A stretch of 5,571 nt of DNA, taken from positions 1-5,571 of the forward strand of contig CANDEX010000090.1 in NCBI GenBank assembly GCA_947383875.1, read 5' to 3'. The stretch is from an uncultured Azospirillum sp. Its GTDB lineage: Bacteria; Pseudomonadota; Alphaproteobacteria; RF32; CAG-239. Made by a program: the position numbers and the translations under genes. Positions 1-5,236 of this stretch are shown here, piece after piece. The notes beneath the pieces were generated by a model. That model was not told the DNA's origin. It did not search any database and saw only the letters and a program-made list of their open reading frames with translations. Each line of letters opens with the position of its first letter. Positions within the stretch are counted from its first letter, which is position 1.

Positions 1-107
1 GTGACTATACCCCGTCCGCATTTTTTTGCAAGATTTTTCTCTTTTTGCCCCACAGCACAATCATATTTTATGTATGGCGTAAAAAAAACGATGTTTCCTC
101 AATTTTA

Positions 108-136
108 TTGATATCACTCTCTTCCTATGCTATGAT
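108..136 (+). promoter_or_regulatory. sigma70-type promoter of the HExxH-protein gene
   Basis: A TTGATA box (108-113) and a TATGAT box (131-136) are separated by exactly 17 bp. Each differs from the TTGACA/TATAAT consensus at one position. Transcription should begin near 143, giving a leader of about 20 nt that contains the GGAGG ribosome binding site at 151-155. The placement rules out the two in-frame ATG codons further upstream (45 and 132) as starts on this transcript. The call rests on sequence match only. Confidence 0.72.
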
Positions 137-150
137 TAGAAAAAATTATC

Positions 151-155
151 GGAGG
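151..155 (+). promoter_or_regulatory. Shine-Dalgarno GGAGG deciding a GTG start
   Basis: A full GGAGG lies 6 nt upstream of the GTG at 162-164, which is in frame with the long open frame downstream. The in-frame ATG codons at 45 and 132 have no comparable site; the one at 132 overlaps the -10 box. This fixes the start of the HExxH-protein gene at GTG 162. Confidence 0.8.
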
Positions 156-161
156 TTCTTA

Positions 162-1367
162 GTGTTTAAAAACGGTAGAAAATCTCATCTTTGGAACAAG
201 AAAAGTTTTCTAAAATTCAGTGCTGCAGCATTGTGTTGCTCCGTATCTATACACGCGATTGACAATGTTTATCATTTTGAACCGGATACCTTTTCAAAAT
301 CAGAAGTTATTATCAATAATGACACCATTCCCATTAGCGAGTTTTATGAATGTCTTCATTATAACACTGAAGAGAAAAGATGGATTTATACCAACGCTGA
401 AGGAAAGGATTTTGACCTTGACAGCCTAAGCGATTATCGCATTAAAGATGAGCAAAGATCTAAATGTCTAGCCAGTCAGAAATACACCTTATCACGAGAC
501 ACTGTTATTATTCATTATCCTAATGAAGGAAAGCCGGGAAGTATTCCCTATTTTGAACTTGCACCTAATGACAGTTTGAAAAATATGCCGGCCAGAGGAA
601 AACAAATTTGGGGAAAAGTCAGCATCAGAGAATTTGTTGTTGATCCGTCTCTTCCGCCTGAAAGAAAAACGACATTGCAGAAGCGATGGGATATTCATAA
701 TGATTCTCTTAATTGCACTGAAGCTCATGAAAAACAACACCGCAAAAACGAATTGCTCGGTCTGTTAAAAGCTGGGCAAAGCTATGACAATGTCTATATT
801 ACCGCTATTGTAGATGAAATTGTTGCCAATATCGCACAATTACTTGCGCAAAGAGAAAACTACCTTAAAAGAGGCAGGGATATTTCCAGCATTACTCCTC
901 GCTTTGCATTTTATGCCGATGCCATCCGCAACGGAGATATTAAACCCTATCCTAAAATTTACACCAAGAAAGAGATTAATCTTATCGGAAACGGCGTTTT
1001 TGACAGCTGGATGGCGGAAAGCTTTGAGGCTTACAAAGCTCCCACCGTTGAAAGAGCAAAATATATTTTATCTCACACGAATGTTAATGGTATTAAAGAA
1101 GATTCCCTCAAGCATCAACAGCTTATTAAAGATATGTTTCAGATTGACGGCATTAATTTTCATGAGGTTCTGAAAACAAAAGTCAACGACCTGAAAGTTC
1201 CGGAAGAAACCCAAAAGCTCTTTCGCGATATCGTCAAAAAGCGCATTCAAAATATGTCTTATTTGGAAAAGTTGGAAGAACTGCGTATTCAAAAAGGAAA
1301 AGAAGCCGTCAACAAACATCTTTGGCGCAATAAAATATTTTACAGCATACATAAAGACCGTTCATAA
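162..1367 (+). CDS. putative exported HExxH-motif protein of unknown function
   Basis: I do not recognise the family. The 401-residue product starts at GTG 162, chosen because of the GGAGG 6 nt upstream and the promoter at 108-136. The N-terminus resembles a Sec signal peptide: basic residues up to K14, a hydrophobic stretch around residues 16-29, and a possible cleavage site after SIHA (A32/I33). The two cysteines in the hydrophobic stretch do not form a convincing lipobox. The mature part is mixed alpha/beta, with HEKQH at residues 189-193, an exact HExxH zinc-protease signature followed by a helical-looking stretch. E219, 26 residues after H193 in a DEIVANIAQ segment, could be a third ligand as in gluzincins. 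A secreted or periplasmic zinc metallopeptidase is therefore possible, but the motif is short and can occur by chance. The C-terminal third is rich in charged helix with no transmembrane segment. The gene is monocistronic, and its codons look more AT-rich than those of its neighbours. Confidence 0.75.
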   Translation: MFKNGRKSHLWNKKSFLKFSAAALCCSVSIHAIDNVYHFEPDTFSKSEVIINNDTIPISEFYECLHYNTEEKRWIYTNAEGKDFDLDSLSDYRIKDEQRSKCLASQKYTLSRDTVIIHYPNEGKPGSIPYFELAPNDSLKNMPARGKQIWGKVSIREFVVDPSLPPERKTTLQKRWDIHNDSLNCTEAHEKQHRKNELLGLLKAGQSYDNVYITAIVDEIVANIAQLLAQRENYLKRGRDISSITPRFAFYADAIRNGDIKPYPKIYTKKEINLIGNGVFDSWMAESFEAYKAPTVERAKYILSHTNVNGIKEDSLKHQQLIKDMFQIDGINFHEVLKTKVNDLKVPEETQKLFRDIVKKRIQNMSYLEKLEELRIQKGKEAVNKHLWRNKIFYSIHKDRS

Positions 1368-1380
1368 TCTGAACGGTCTT
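1354..1380. terminator. 11-bp hairpin between convergent genes, probable weak terminator
   Basis: AAGACCGTTCA (1354-1364) and TGAACGGTCTT (1370-1380) are perfectly complementary around a 5-nt loop. The loop contains the TAA stop (1365-1367) of the upstream gene. The T-run that should follow is poor on both strands (TTCGGCTTTG on +, TTTATG on -), so it is a non-canonical or weak terminator. It lies 49 bp beyond the stop of the convergent ferritin gene and could serve both. The stem is certain from the sequence; terminator function is inferred. Confidence 0.55.
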
Positions 1381-1429
1381 CGGCTTTGATTCGAGGTGTA
1401 CAAAATAATATCGGCTAGTCAAACGCGCT

Positions 1430-1930
1430 TTAACGCATATGTTTTTTGGTTTCTTCAATATCTTCAATATAATCGCCGATTTCTTGCTCGTGCTCAATCT
1501 CTTCTTTCAAAATTTTGGCTGAGACACGGAATGTATCATAATCTTTACCATAACACATATCGCAAATCTGCTGGTAACGGGCGATTGCACAACGTTCTGC
1601 TGTCAGATTCTGCTGCAATAAAGCTTCAACATATTCATCTGTCGGAGCTTCATATTTGCAGAGCGCGCGTTTTTTCCATTCATCCGGATCAATAACCGGA
1701 GTTCCGCCCAGCTGAATAATACGATCACTCAACCACTGTGCGTGTTTCAACTCTTCATTTGCGTGCTCGATAAATTCTTCAACAATGATTTTGCGCATCG
1801 GTCCTTTAGCAACCTGAGCTCCAATCCAATACTGATAATAAGCCAGCCATTCTTCTGAAAAAGCGACATTCAGGATGTTTAACAATTCTTCCTGATTTAC
1901 TTTGCTGATATGCTGAGCTGTCTGTCCCAT
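1430..1930 (-). CDS. ferritin-like di-iron protein (bacterioferritin / DPS-like 'thioferritin' type)
   Basis: This 166-residue four-helix protein probably stores iron or detoxifies peroxide in the cytoplasm as a multimeric cage. The ferritin di-iron ligands align with bacterioferritin: E27 in helix A (EEWLAYYQY), E60 and H63 in helix B (EELKHA), E112 in helix C (AERCAI), and E144 and H147 in helix D (EEIEHE). L61 occupies the place of the bacterioferritin haem ligand Met52, so a haem-binding Bfr is unlikely. C114, C123 and C126 cluster around helix C (AERC followed by ICDMCYGKD). Cysteines near the di-iron site are a hallmark of DPS-like 'thioferritins' described from Sulfolobus and Bacteroides. 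The start is the ATG at 1930, with GGAG 7 nt upstream. A 22-codon in-frame extension to 1996 lacks such support and runs through the regulatory region. The gene is convergent with the HExxH-protein gene and divergent from rpe. Confidence 0.9.
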   Translation of the reverse strand: MGQTAQHISKVNQEELLNILNVAFSEEWLAYYQYWIGAQVAKGPMRKIIVEEFIEHANEELKHAQWLSDRIIQLGGTPVIDPDEWKKRALCKYEAPTDEYVEALLQQNLTAERCAIARYQQICDMCYGKDYDTFRVSAKILKEEIEHEQEIGDYIEDIEETKKHMR

Positions 1931-1937
1931 TTTATTT

Positions 1938-1941
1938 CTCC
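1938..1941 (-). promoter_or_regulatory. GGAG ribosome binding site deciding the ferritin start
   Basis: On the minus strand GGAG sits 7 nt before the ATG at 1930. The 15-nt string GGAGAAATAAAATGG covering this site and the start codon is identical to the initiation region of phoB (2761-2775). This supports the short form of the ferritin and rejects the longer in-frame start at 1996. Confidence 0.75.
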
Positions 1942-1942
1942 A

Positions 1943-1958
1943 TTTAATTTGAATTAAA
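1943..1958. promoter_or_regulatory. AT-rich palindrome upstream of the ferritin gene, possible operator
   Basis: TTTAATT (1943-1949) and AATTAAA (1952-1958) form a perfect 7-bp inverted repeat with a 2-bp centre. It begins just upstream of the ferritin ribosome binding site. The outer TTTA...TAAA pattern is reminiscent of binding sites of Fur-superfamily iron regulators such as alphaproteobacterial Irr, which controls bacterioferritin genes in some relatives. In AT-rich intergenic DNA such a repeat can also arise by chance. I found no convincing -35/-10 pair for the ferritin gene. Confidence 0.3.
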
Positions 1959-2025
1959 CCATTTGTTCTATCAACCAAATAATCACTGACGAACATAAAT
2001 CAATGGCTTCTTCCATATATTTTTG

Positions 2026-2054
2026 TAGATTTTAATCGTCAGCTGTTTTATGAT
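2026..2054 (+). promoter_or_regulatory. probable rpe promoter
   Basis: A TATGAT -10 box at 2049-2054, identical to that of the first gene, lies 26 bp upstream of the rpe ATG. The hexamer 17 bp before it, TAGATT (2026-2031), matches the -35 consensus at only three positions. Transcription would start near 2061, just upstream of the GAGGAG ribosome binding site (2068-2073). The -10 box is credible; the -35 box is weak. Confidence 0.42.
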
Positions 2055-2080
2055 ATTTAAATTAACAGAGGAGAAGTAAT

Positions 2081-2716
2081 ATGGTTCTGATTGCCCCTAG
2101 TATTTTATCTGCCGATTTCGGTCATCTGCATAATGAAATATCAGCCTTGGACAAAGCCGGTGCCGATATGATTCATATAGACGTCATGGATGGACATTAT
2201 GTGCCTAACCTTACCTTTGGCCCGGGATTGGTACGACAAATCCGCCCTTACACCTCGCTGCCGTTTGATGTTCATTTGATGGTTGATAATCCTGAAGCCG
2301 CAGTCGGATGGTTTATTTCTGCCGGGGCAGATATTGTCACAGTTCATGCCGAAGCCTGCAAACATTTGGATGCCGTCTTAAATTCAATCCGCGAGCGCGG
2401 GTGCAAAGCCGGTGTGTCGCTTAACCCATCCACCCCGGAAACAGTATTGGAATATGTTTTGGATAAAGTAGATTTGATTTTAGTGATGACTGTTAATCCG
2501 GGCTTTGGCGGTCAGGTGTTTCTGCCTGAACAACTTAAAAAAATTTCACGCCTAAAATCCATGATCGGCAACAGAAATATTCAGATTGAAGTTGACGGCG
2601 GCATTAATGCTCTGACAGCAGCTGAATGCTCTGCGGCCGGCGCGGACATTTTGGTGGCGGGAACAGCCGTTTTTGCCAGTCGCGATTACCGTAAAAACAT
2701 GGATGCCTTAAGGTAA
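2081..2716 (+). CDS. rpe: ribulose-phosphate 3-epimerase
   Basis: Rpe interconverts D-ribulose 5-phosphate and D-xylulose 5-phosphate in the cytosolic pentose phosphate pathway. The 211-residue product has the complete TIM-barrel signature set. These are the N-terminal APSILSADF (residues 5-13), [12 protein letters not shown] with metal-binding H32 and catalytic D34, FDVHLMV with H65, the NPGFGGQ loop, and EVDGGIN with D172. The metal ligands H32, D34, H65 and D172 are all present. It ends soon after the last barrel helix, slightly shorter than E. coli Rpe (about 225 residues), which is within family variation. GAGGAG lies 7 nt before the ATG. The stop codon overlaps the CtrA-like motif in front of phoB. 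Family assignment is secure. Confidence 0.97.
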   Translation: MVLIAPSILSADFGHLHNEISALDKAGADMIHIDVMDGHYVPNLTFGPGLVRQIRPYTSLPFDVHLMVDNPEAAVGWFISAGADIVTVHAEACKHLDAVLNSIRERGCKAGVSLNPSTPETVLEYVLDKVDLILVMTVNPGFGGQVFLPEQLKKISRLKSMIGNRNIQIEVDGGINALTAAECSAAGADILVAGTAVFASRDYRKNMDALR

Positions 2717-2722
2717 TGTTAA
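2708..2722 (+). promoter_or_regulatory. CtrA-like binding motif TTAA-N7-TTAA upstream of phoB
   Basis: TTAA at 2708-2711 and TTAA at 2719-2722 are separated by exactly 7 bp, the core recognition pattern of the alphaproteobacterial cell-cycle regulator CtrA. The motif spans the rpe stop codon and ends 11 bp before the TATAAT at 2734-2739, where a -35 element would otherwise lie. CtrA-activated promoters usually carry the site in this position, and no good -35 hexamer is visible. The pattern is exact, but its use by CtrA is inferred. Eight fixed AT bases can also occur by chance. Confidence 0.42.
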
Positions 2723-2733
2723 GATAAAAACCC

Positions 2734-2739
2734 TATAAT
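2734..2739 (+). promoter_or_regulatory. phoB: -10 box of a phoB promoter
   Basis: A perfect TATAAT lies 32 bp before the phoB ATG, in the 55-bp gap after rpe. With no recognisable -35 hexamer at 16-18 bp, the promoter is probably activator-dependent; the TTAA-N7-TTAA motif just upstream is the obvious candidate site. I looked for Pho-box direct repeats (CTGTCAT-like) and saw no convincing copy. Confidence 0.55.
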
Positions 2740-2771
2740 CGCGTTGTAAATGATGCGTCAGGAGAAATAAA

Positions 2772-3488
2772 ATGGCCCCTTTGGTTATGATTATAGAAGA
2801 TGAAGAAGCTCTGGGATTACTACTGAAATATAATCTGGAGAAAGAAGGCTATGAGGTTATACTGGAACCTCGCGGCAACAAAGCTCTGGCTGACATTGAA
2901 AAATATTGCCCTTCAGTTATTTTGCTGGATTGGATGTTGCCTGAAATCTCCGGGGTTGAAATTTGCAAACTTATCCGCAGCAAACCGGATATTAAAAACA
3001 TTCCGATTATCATGCTGACGGCCAAAGGTGAAGAAGAAGACAAAATAAAAGGCCTATCTGCCGGTGCTGATGATTATGTCACCAAACCATTCTCCGTGCC
3101 GGAATTAATGGCCAGAGTTAAAACGAATCTGCGGCGTGCGCCGGAAATCACCTCCGTTAAAGAATTACGATTTGAAGATATCCGGATGGATTTGGTGGAA
3201 AAGAAAGTTTTCCGCGGCGAAAATTACATTCATCTCGGCCCGACGGAGTTCCGTTTGTTGAAAATGTTGCTGGAAACTCCGGGAAAAGTTTTCTCCCGCG
3301 AAACATTACTTAAAACCGTATGGGGCGACAATATTTATGTTGAATCCCGCACGGTAGACGTCCATATTCGCCGTCTGCGAAAATCATTAAATGATTTTGG
3401 CCCGGATTACATCCGTACCGTTCGTGCAACCGGCTACGCCATTGATGCCACTCCGGTCAGCGAACCGGAAGAACCTGCGGAAAGTTAA
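2772..3488 (+). CDS. phoB: phosphate regulon response regulator PhoB (OmpR/PhoB family)
   Basis: A 238-residue DNA-binding response regulator that should be phosphorylated by a PhoR-type kinase when phosphate is scarce and bind Pho boxes. The receiver domain (about residues 4-120) has the acidic pair E9/D10, phospho-acceptor D53 in LLDWMLP, switch residues T83 and Y102, and K105 in TKPFS. The LLDWMLP and MLTAKGEEEDKIKGL segments closely match E. coli PhoB and distinguish it from CtrA or ChvI. The winged-helix domain (about 130-225) contains PTEFRLL, the WGDNIYVESRTVDVHIRRLR recognition helix and the terminal RATGYAI hairpin. An acidic, proline-containing tail follows. GGAG lies 7 nt before the ATG. 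No phoR, pst or phoU gene is visible here: rpe lies upstream and a convergent kinase gene starts 7 bp after the stop. Confidence 0.93.
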   Translation: MAPLVMIIEDEEALGLLLKYNLEKEGYEVILEPRGNKALADIEKYCPSVILLDWMLPEISGVEICKLIRSKPDIKNIPIIMLTAKGEEEDKIKGLSAGADDYVTKPFSVPELMARVKTNLRRAPEITSVKELRFEDIRMDLVEKKVFRGENYIHLGPTEFRLLKMLLETPGKVFSRETLLKTVWGDNIYVESRTVDVHIRRLRKSLNDFGPDYIRTVRATGYAIDATPVSEPEEPAES

Positions 3489-3495
3489 TGTTGGC

Positions 3496-4167
3496 CTACA
3501 GCACAACCTGTATTCCCCGGCGATAATTGCTTTGCAATGTAAATTTGTTGAGGGAGGTGTCATATATATACAAATCATCAACCAATGTCTTATATCGGTC
3601 AAGATAGGTTTTGACCAGTTCATTGCGTTTGACTATCATTTCTCTTGATGTATGGCGGTTGGTTATCTTTTCCCGTAATTCTGCTCGATGGCAAGCTATT
3701 TCCAAATTACAGAGAATAAAATACATTTCAGTCGCATAGCCTCTTTTTTTCAGATTTTTTATCAAGACAGTATGAGGCATATTAACTCCGCTGTGTTCCA
3801 AATAAATATCTGCCCGTTTTTCAACGGCACGACGCAACACTTCATAGCCGATAATTCTCGCAGGAATTTCCCAGCGGTTAAAAGCTTCTTCCGTCCCAAG
3901 CCGATAAATATCAACCTGATAACCTGACAATGCTTCCATTATTTTATCAAAGCTGATGAACAACCGCTCATCCCAACGGGAATTCTTGCAAAAAGTTGTC
4001 TTTCCTGCTCCGGGAATCCCGCCAATTTGCACAAAGCGCGGGTATCTTTGAGTTTTTGCCGCAGATAACAGATTTTCAATCAGTCGGTCATATTCCGGTT
4101 TACGAATAGCCGCATATTCATAAGGAATTAATTCACCAACAGCAGGCAATAATTCAGACAGTTGCAT
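3496..4167 (-). CDS. zeta-toxin-like P-loop kinase of unknown substrate
   Basis: The 223-residue protein has a Walker A motif, GIPGAGKT (residues 50-57), after a helical N-terminus. An aspartate follows in FISFDKI (D74), where zeta toxins and related small-molecule kinases place a catalytic or substrate-binding acid. A core strand ending in IYLEHSGVN is followed by a lid-like basic region (RHTSREMIVKR) near residues 170-180. This order suits the zeta toxin / AAA_33 kinase group. Zeta toxins phosphorylate UDP-N-acetylglucosamine; other members act on nucleotides, sugars or antibiotics, so the substrate is open. No epsilon-like antitoxin gene lies beside it, which argues against a classical toxin-antitoxin pair. 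The ATG at 4167 is the only good start, since an in-frame TAG lies 24 nt upstream. The nearest SD-like GGAG is 12 nt away, which suggests weak translation. The 3' end faces phoB across 7 bp with no terminator between. Confidence 0.82.
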   Translation of the reverse strand: MQLSELLPAVGELIPYEYAAIRKPEYDRLIENLLSAAKTQRYPRFVQIGGIPGAGKTTFCKNSRWDERLFISFDKIMEALSGYQVDIYRLGTEEAFNRWEIPARIIGYEVLRRAVEKRADIYLEHSGVNMPHTVLIKNLKKRGYATEMYFILCNLEIACHRAELREKITNRHTSREMIVKRNELVKTYLDRYKTLVDDLYIYDTSLNKFTLQSNYRRGIQVVL

Positions 4168-4274
4168 TAAGACGGCAGGCTCCTATATTTAAATCAGTTA
4201 TTCGCTTGCACATTAGTTTTATTTAAGCTACTGTGTGCAGTAATACATCAAATTCAGCAAAAGGTAAAGACAAA
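4168..4274. other. divergent intergenic region between kinase and flavin reductase genes
   Basis: This 107-bp AT-rich gap must hold promoters for both divergent genes, but no hexamer pair on either strand is close to consensus. The best plus-strand candidate, TTGCAC (4206-4211) with TACTGT 17 bp later, matches at only three positions in each box. The gap also contains the SD-like GGAG of the kinase gene (minus strand, 4180-4183) and a weak AAGGT-type ribosome binding site for the flavin reductase. Confidence 0.5.
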
Positions 4275-5186
4275 ATGACAAAAATTAATTGGAAACCGGG
4301 AACAATGTTATCTCCTCTGCCGCCGGTAATGGTCTCTTGCGGCACGGTTGATAAACCGAATGTAATGACTGTTGCCTGGACAGGTATTATCAGCAGTGAC
4401 CCGGTGATGACTTATGTTTCAATCCGTCCGCAACGTTATTCTCATGACATTATTAAGGAAAGCGGTGAGTTTGTCATTAATCTGCCTACCTGGAATATTG
4501 TAACCGCGGTTGATTTCTGCGGTGTCAAATCAGGCAAAGACATTGACAAGTTCAAAGAAACAGGACTGACTGCCGCTGCCAGCACTAATGTCAGTGCTCC
4601 GCAAATTGCGGAATGCCCGGTGTCCATTGAATGTAAAGTGAAAAATATTACCAACTACGGCGTTCATGATATGTTTTTGGCGGAAGTTGTCGGTGTCAGC
4701 GTTGATGACAAATATATTGATGACAAAGGGGCTCTTGATTTAGAAAAAGCGGGTATTTTGGCTTACGCACATGGTAAATACTACACGCTCGGACGTAATC
4801 TCGGCAGTTTCGGTTTCTCCGTCAATAAAGCAAAGCTTAAAGAAATGCAGAAGATGGAGAAAATTACGGTTGAAGTAAAACAGCCTAAAATAGTATCTGC
4901 CGAATCCTCAAGGACATCCAAACCTCACCGCACGCCTTTCGGTTTGCGGTCAGCTAAAAATTCAAATAAAGAAAAACCTGCTTACGGGCGCAAAGGTGAA
5001 GACCGTCGCGTTCGCGATGAGAATCGCAAACCGTTTAATCGTGACGGCGGAGACAGACGTGATTTTCGCGGTGATGGTAATCGGAAACGCAATTTCGGTG
5101 CCAATGATGAACGTCATGCTCCTCGCATCACCAAGGGGAAACGCCCATCAGGTAGTTTTAACAAAAAACCTTCTTTTAAGAAGTAA
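4275..5186 (+). CDS. flavin reductase-like (FMN-binding) protein with long basic disordered C-terminal tail
   Basis: Residues 1 to about 170 form a flavin reductase-like FMN-binding split-barrel domain (RutF/DIM6, COG1853 type), typically NAD(P)H:flavin oxidoreductases. The family-typical start INWKPGTML is followed by PPVMVSCG, MTVAWTGIISSDPVM, YVSIRPQRYSHDII and GEFVINLP, then a second half ending LAYAHGKYYTLG. The 303-residue product is much longer than the roughly 190 residues usual for the family. From about residue 205 (nt 4887) to the end it is a low-complexity tail of 99 residues with 17 Arg, 14 Lys and 12 Asp/Glu, rich in Gly and Asn and almost free of aliphatic residues. Segments such as GDRRDFRGDG resemble the tails of DEAD-box RNA helicases. 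The ATG at 4275 was chosen because homologues begin there; a GTG 14 codons upstream lacks an SD. The ribosome binding site (AAGGT about 10 nt away) is weak. A strong terminator follows. Confidence 0.9.
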   Translation: MTKINWKPGTMLSPLPPVMVSCGTVDKPNVMTVAWTGIISSDPVMTYVSIRPQRYSHDIIKESGEFVINLPTWNIVTAVDFCGVKSGKDIDKFKETGLTAAASTNVSAPQIAECPVSIECKVKNITNYGVHDMFLAEVVGVSVDDKYIDDKGALDLEKAGILAYAHGKYYTLGRNLGSFGFSVNKAKLKEMQKMEKITVEVKQPKIVSAESSRTSKPHRTPFGLRSAKNSNKEKPAYGRKGEDRRVRDENRKPFNRDGGDRRDFRGDGNRKRNFGANDERHAPRITKGKRPSGSFNKKPSFKK

Positions 5187-5193
5187 TCAAAAG

Positions 5194-5223
5194 AAACCCC
5201 GCAGCTTTGCGGGGTTTTATTTC
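5194..5223. terminator. strong rho-independent terminator, bidirectional
   Basis: AAACCCCGCA (5194-5203) pairs perfectly with TGCGGGGTTT (5208-5217) around the loop GCTT. A TTTTATTT tract (5215-5222) follows on the plus strand, 7 bp after the flavin reductase stop. On the minus strand the same stem is followed by TTTCTTTTG, so it should also terminate the convergent radical-SAM gene, whose stop lies at 5237. Confidence 0.92.
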
Positions 5224-5236
5224 GGCAAAAATTCAT

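Noticed and set aside
1..107. Possible tail or start of another gene at the left edge
   Set aside because: Short T-rich open stretches exist on both strands, but none has a recognisable protein sequence or a convincing start.
45..161. Upstream extension of the HExxH protein from in-frame starts at 45 or 132
   Set aside because: These starts precede or overlap the promoter boxes and lack a ribosome binding site. GTG 162 has GGAGG 6 nt upstream and yields a proper signal-peptide-like N-terminus.
814..1173. Alternative-frame open stretches of 60-120 codons inside the large genes (for example 814-1173, 3688-3927, 4996-5274)
   Set aside because: They overlap well-supported genes, show no recognisable domain and have no ribosome binding site; they are frame shadows.
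1931..1996. 22-residue N-terminal extension of the ferritin
   Set aside because: It would be encoded across the intergenic palindrome and ribosome binding site; ferritins begin near the shorter start at 1930.
4207..4239. Inverted repeat TGCACA ... TGTGCA in the kinase / flavin reductase gap
   Set aside because: The arms are only 6 bp and are separated by 21 bp. It does not match a known operator such as CRP or FNR, so chance is likely.
4233..4274. GTG start 14 codons upstream of the flavin reductase ATG
   Set aside because: There is no SD before it, the extra residues are not family-like, and homologues begin at the MTKINWKPG position.
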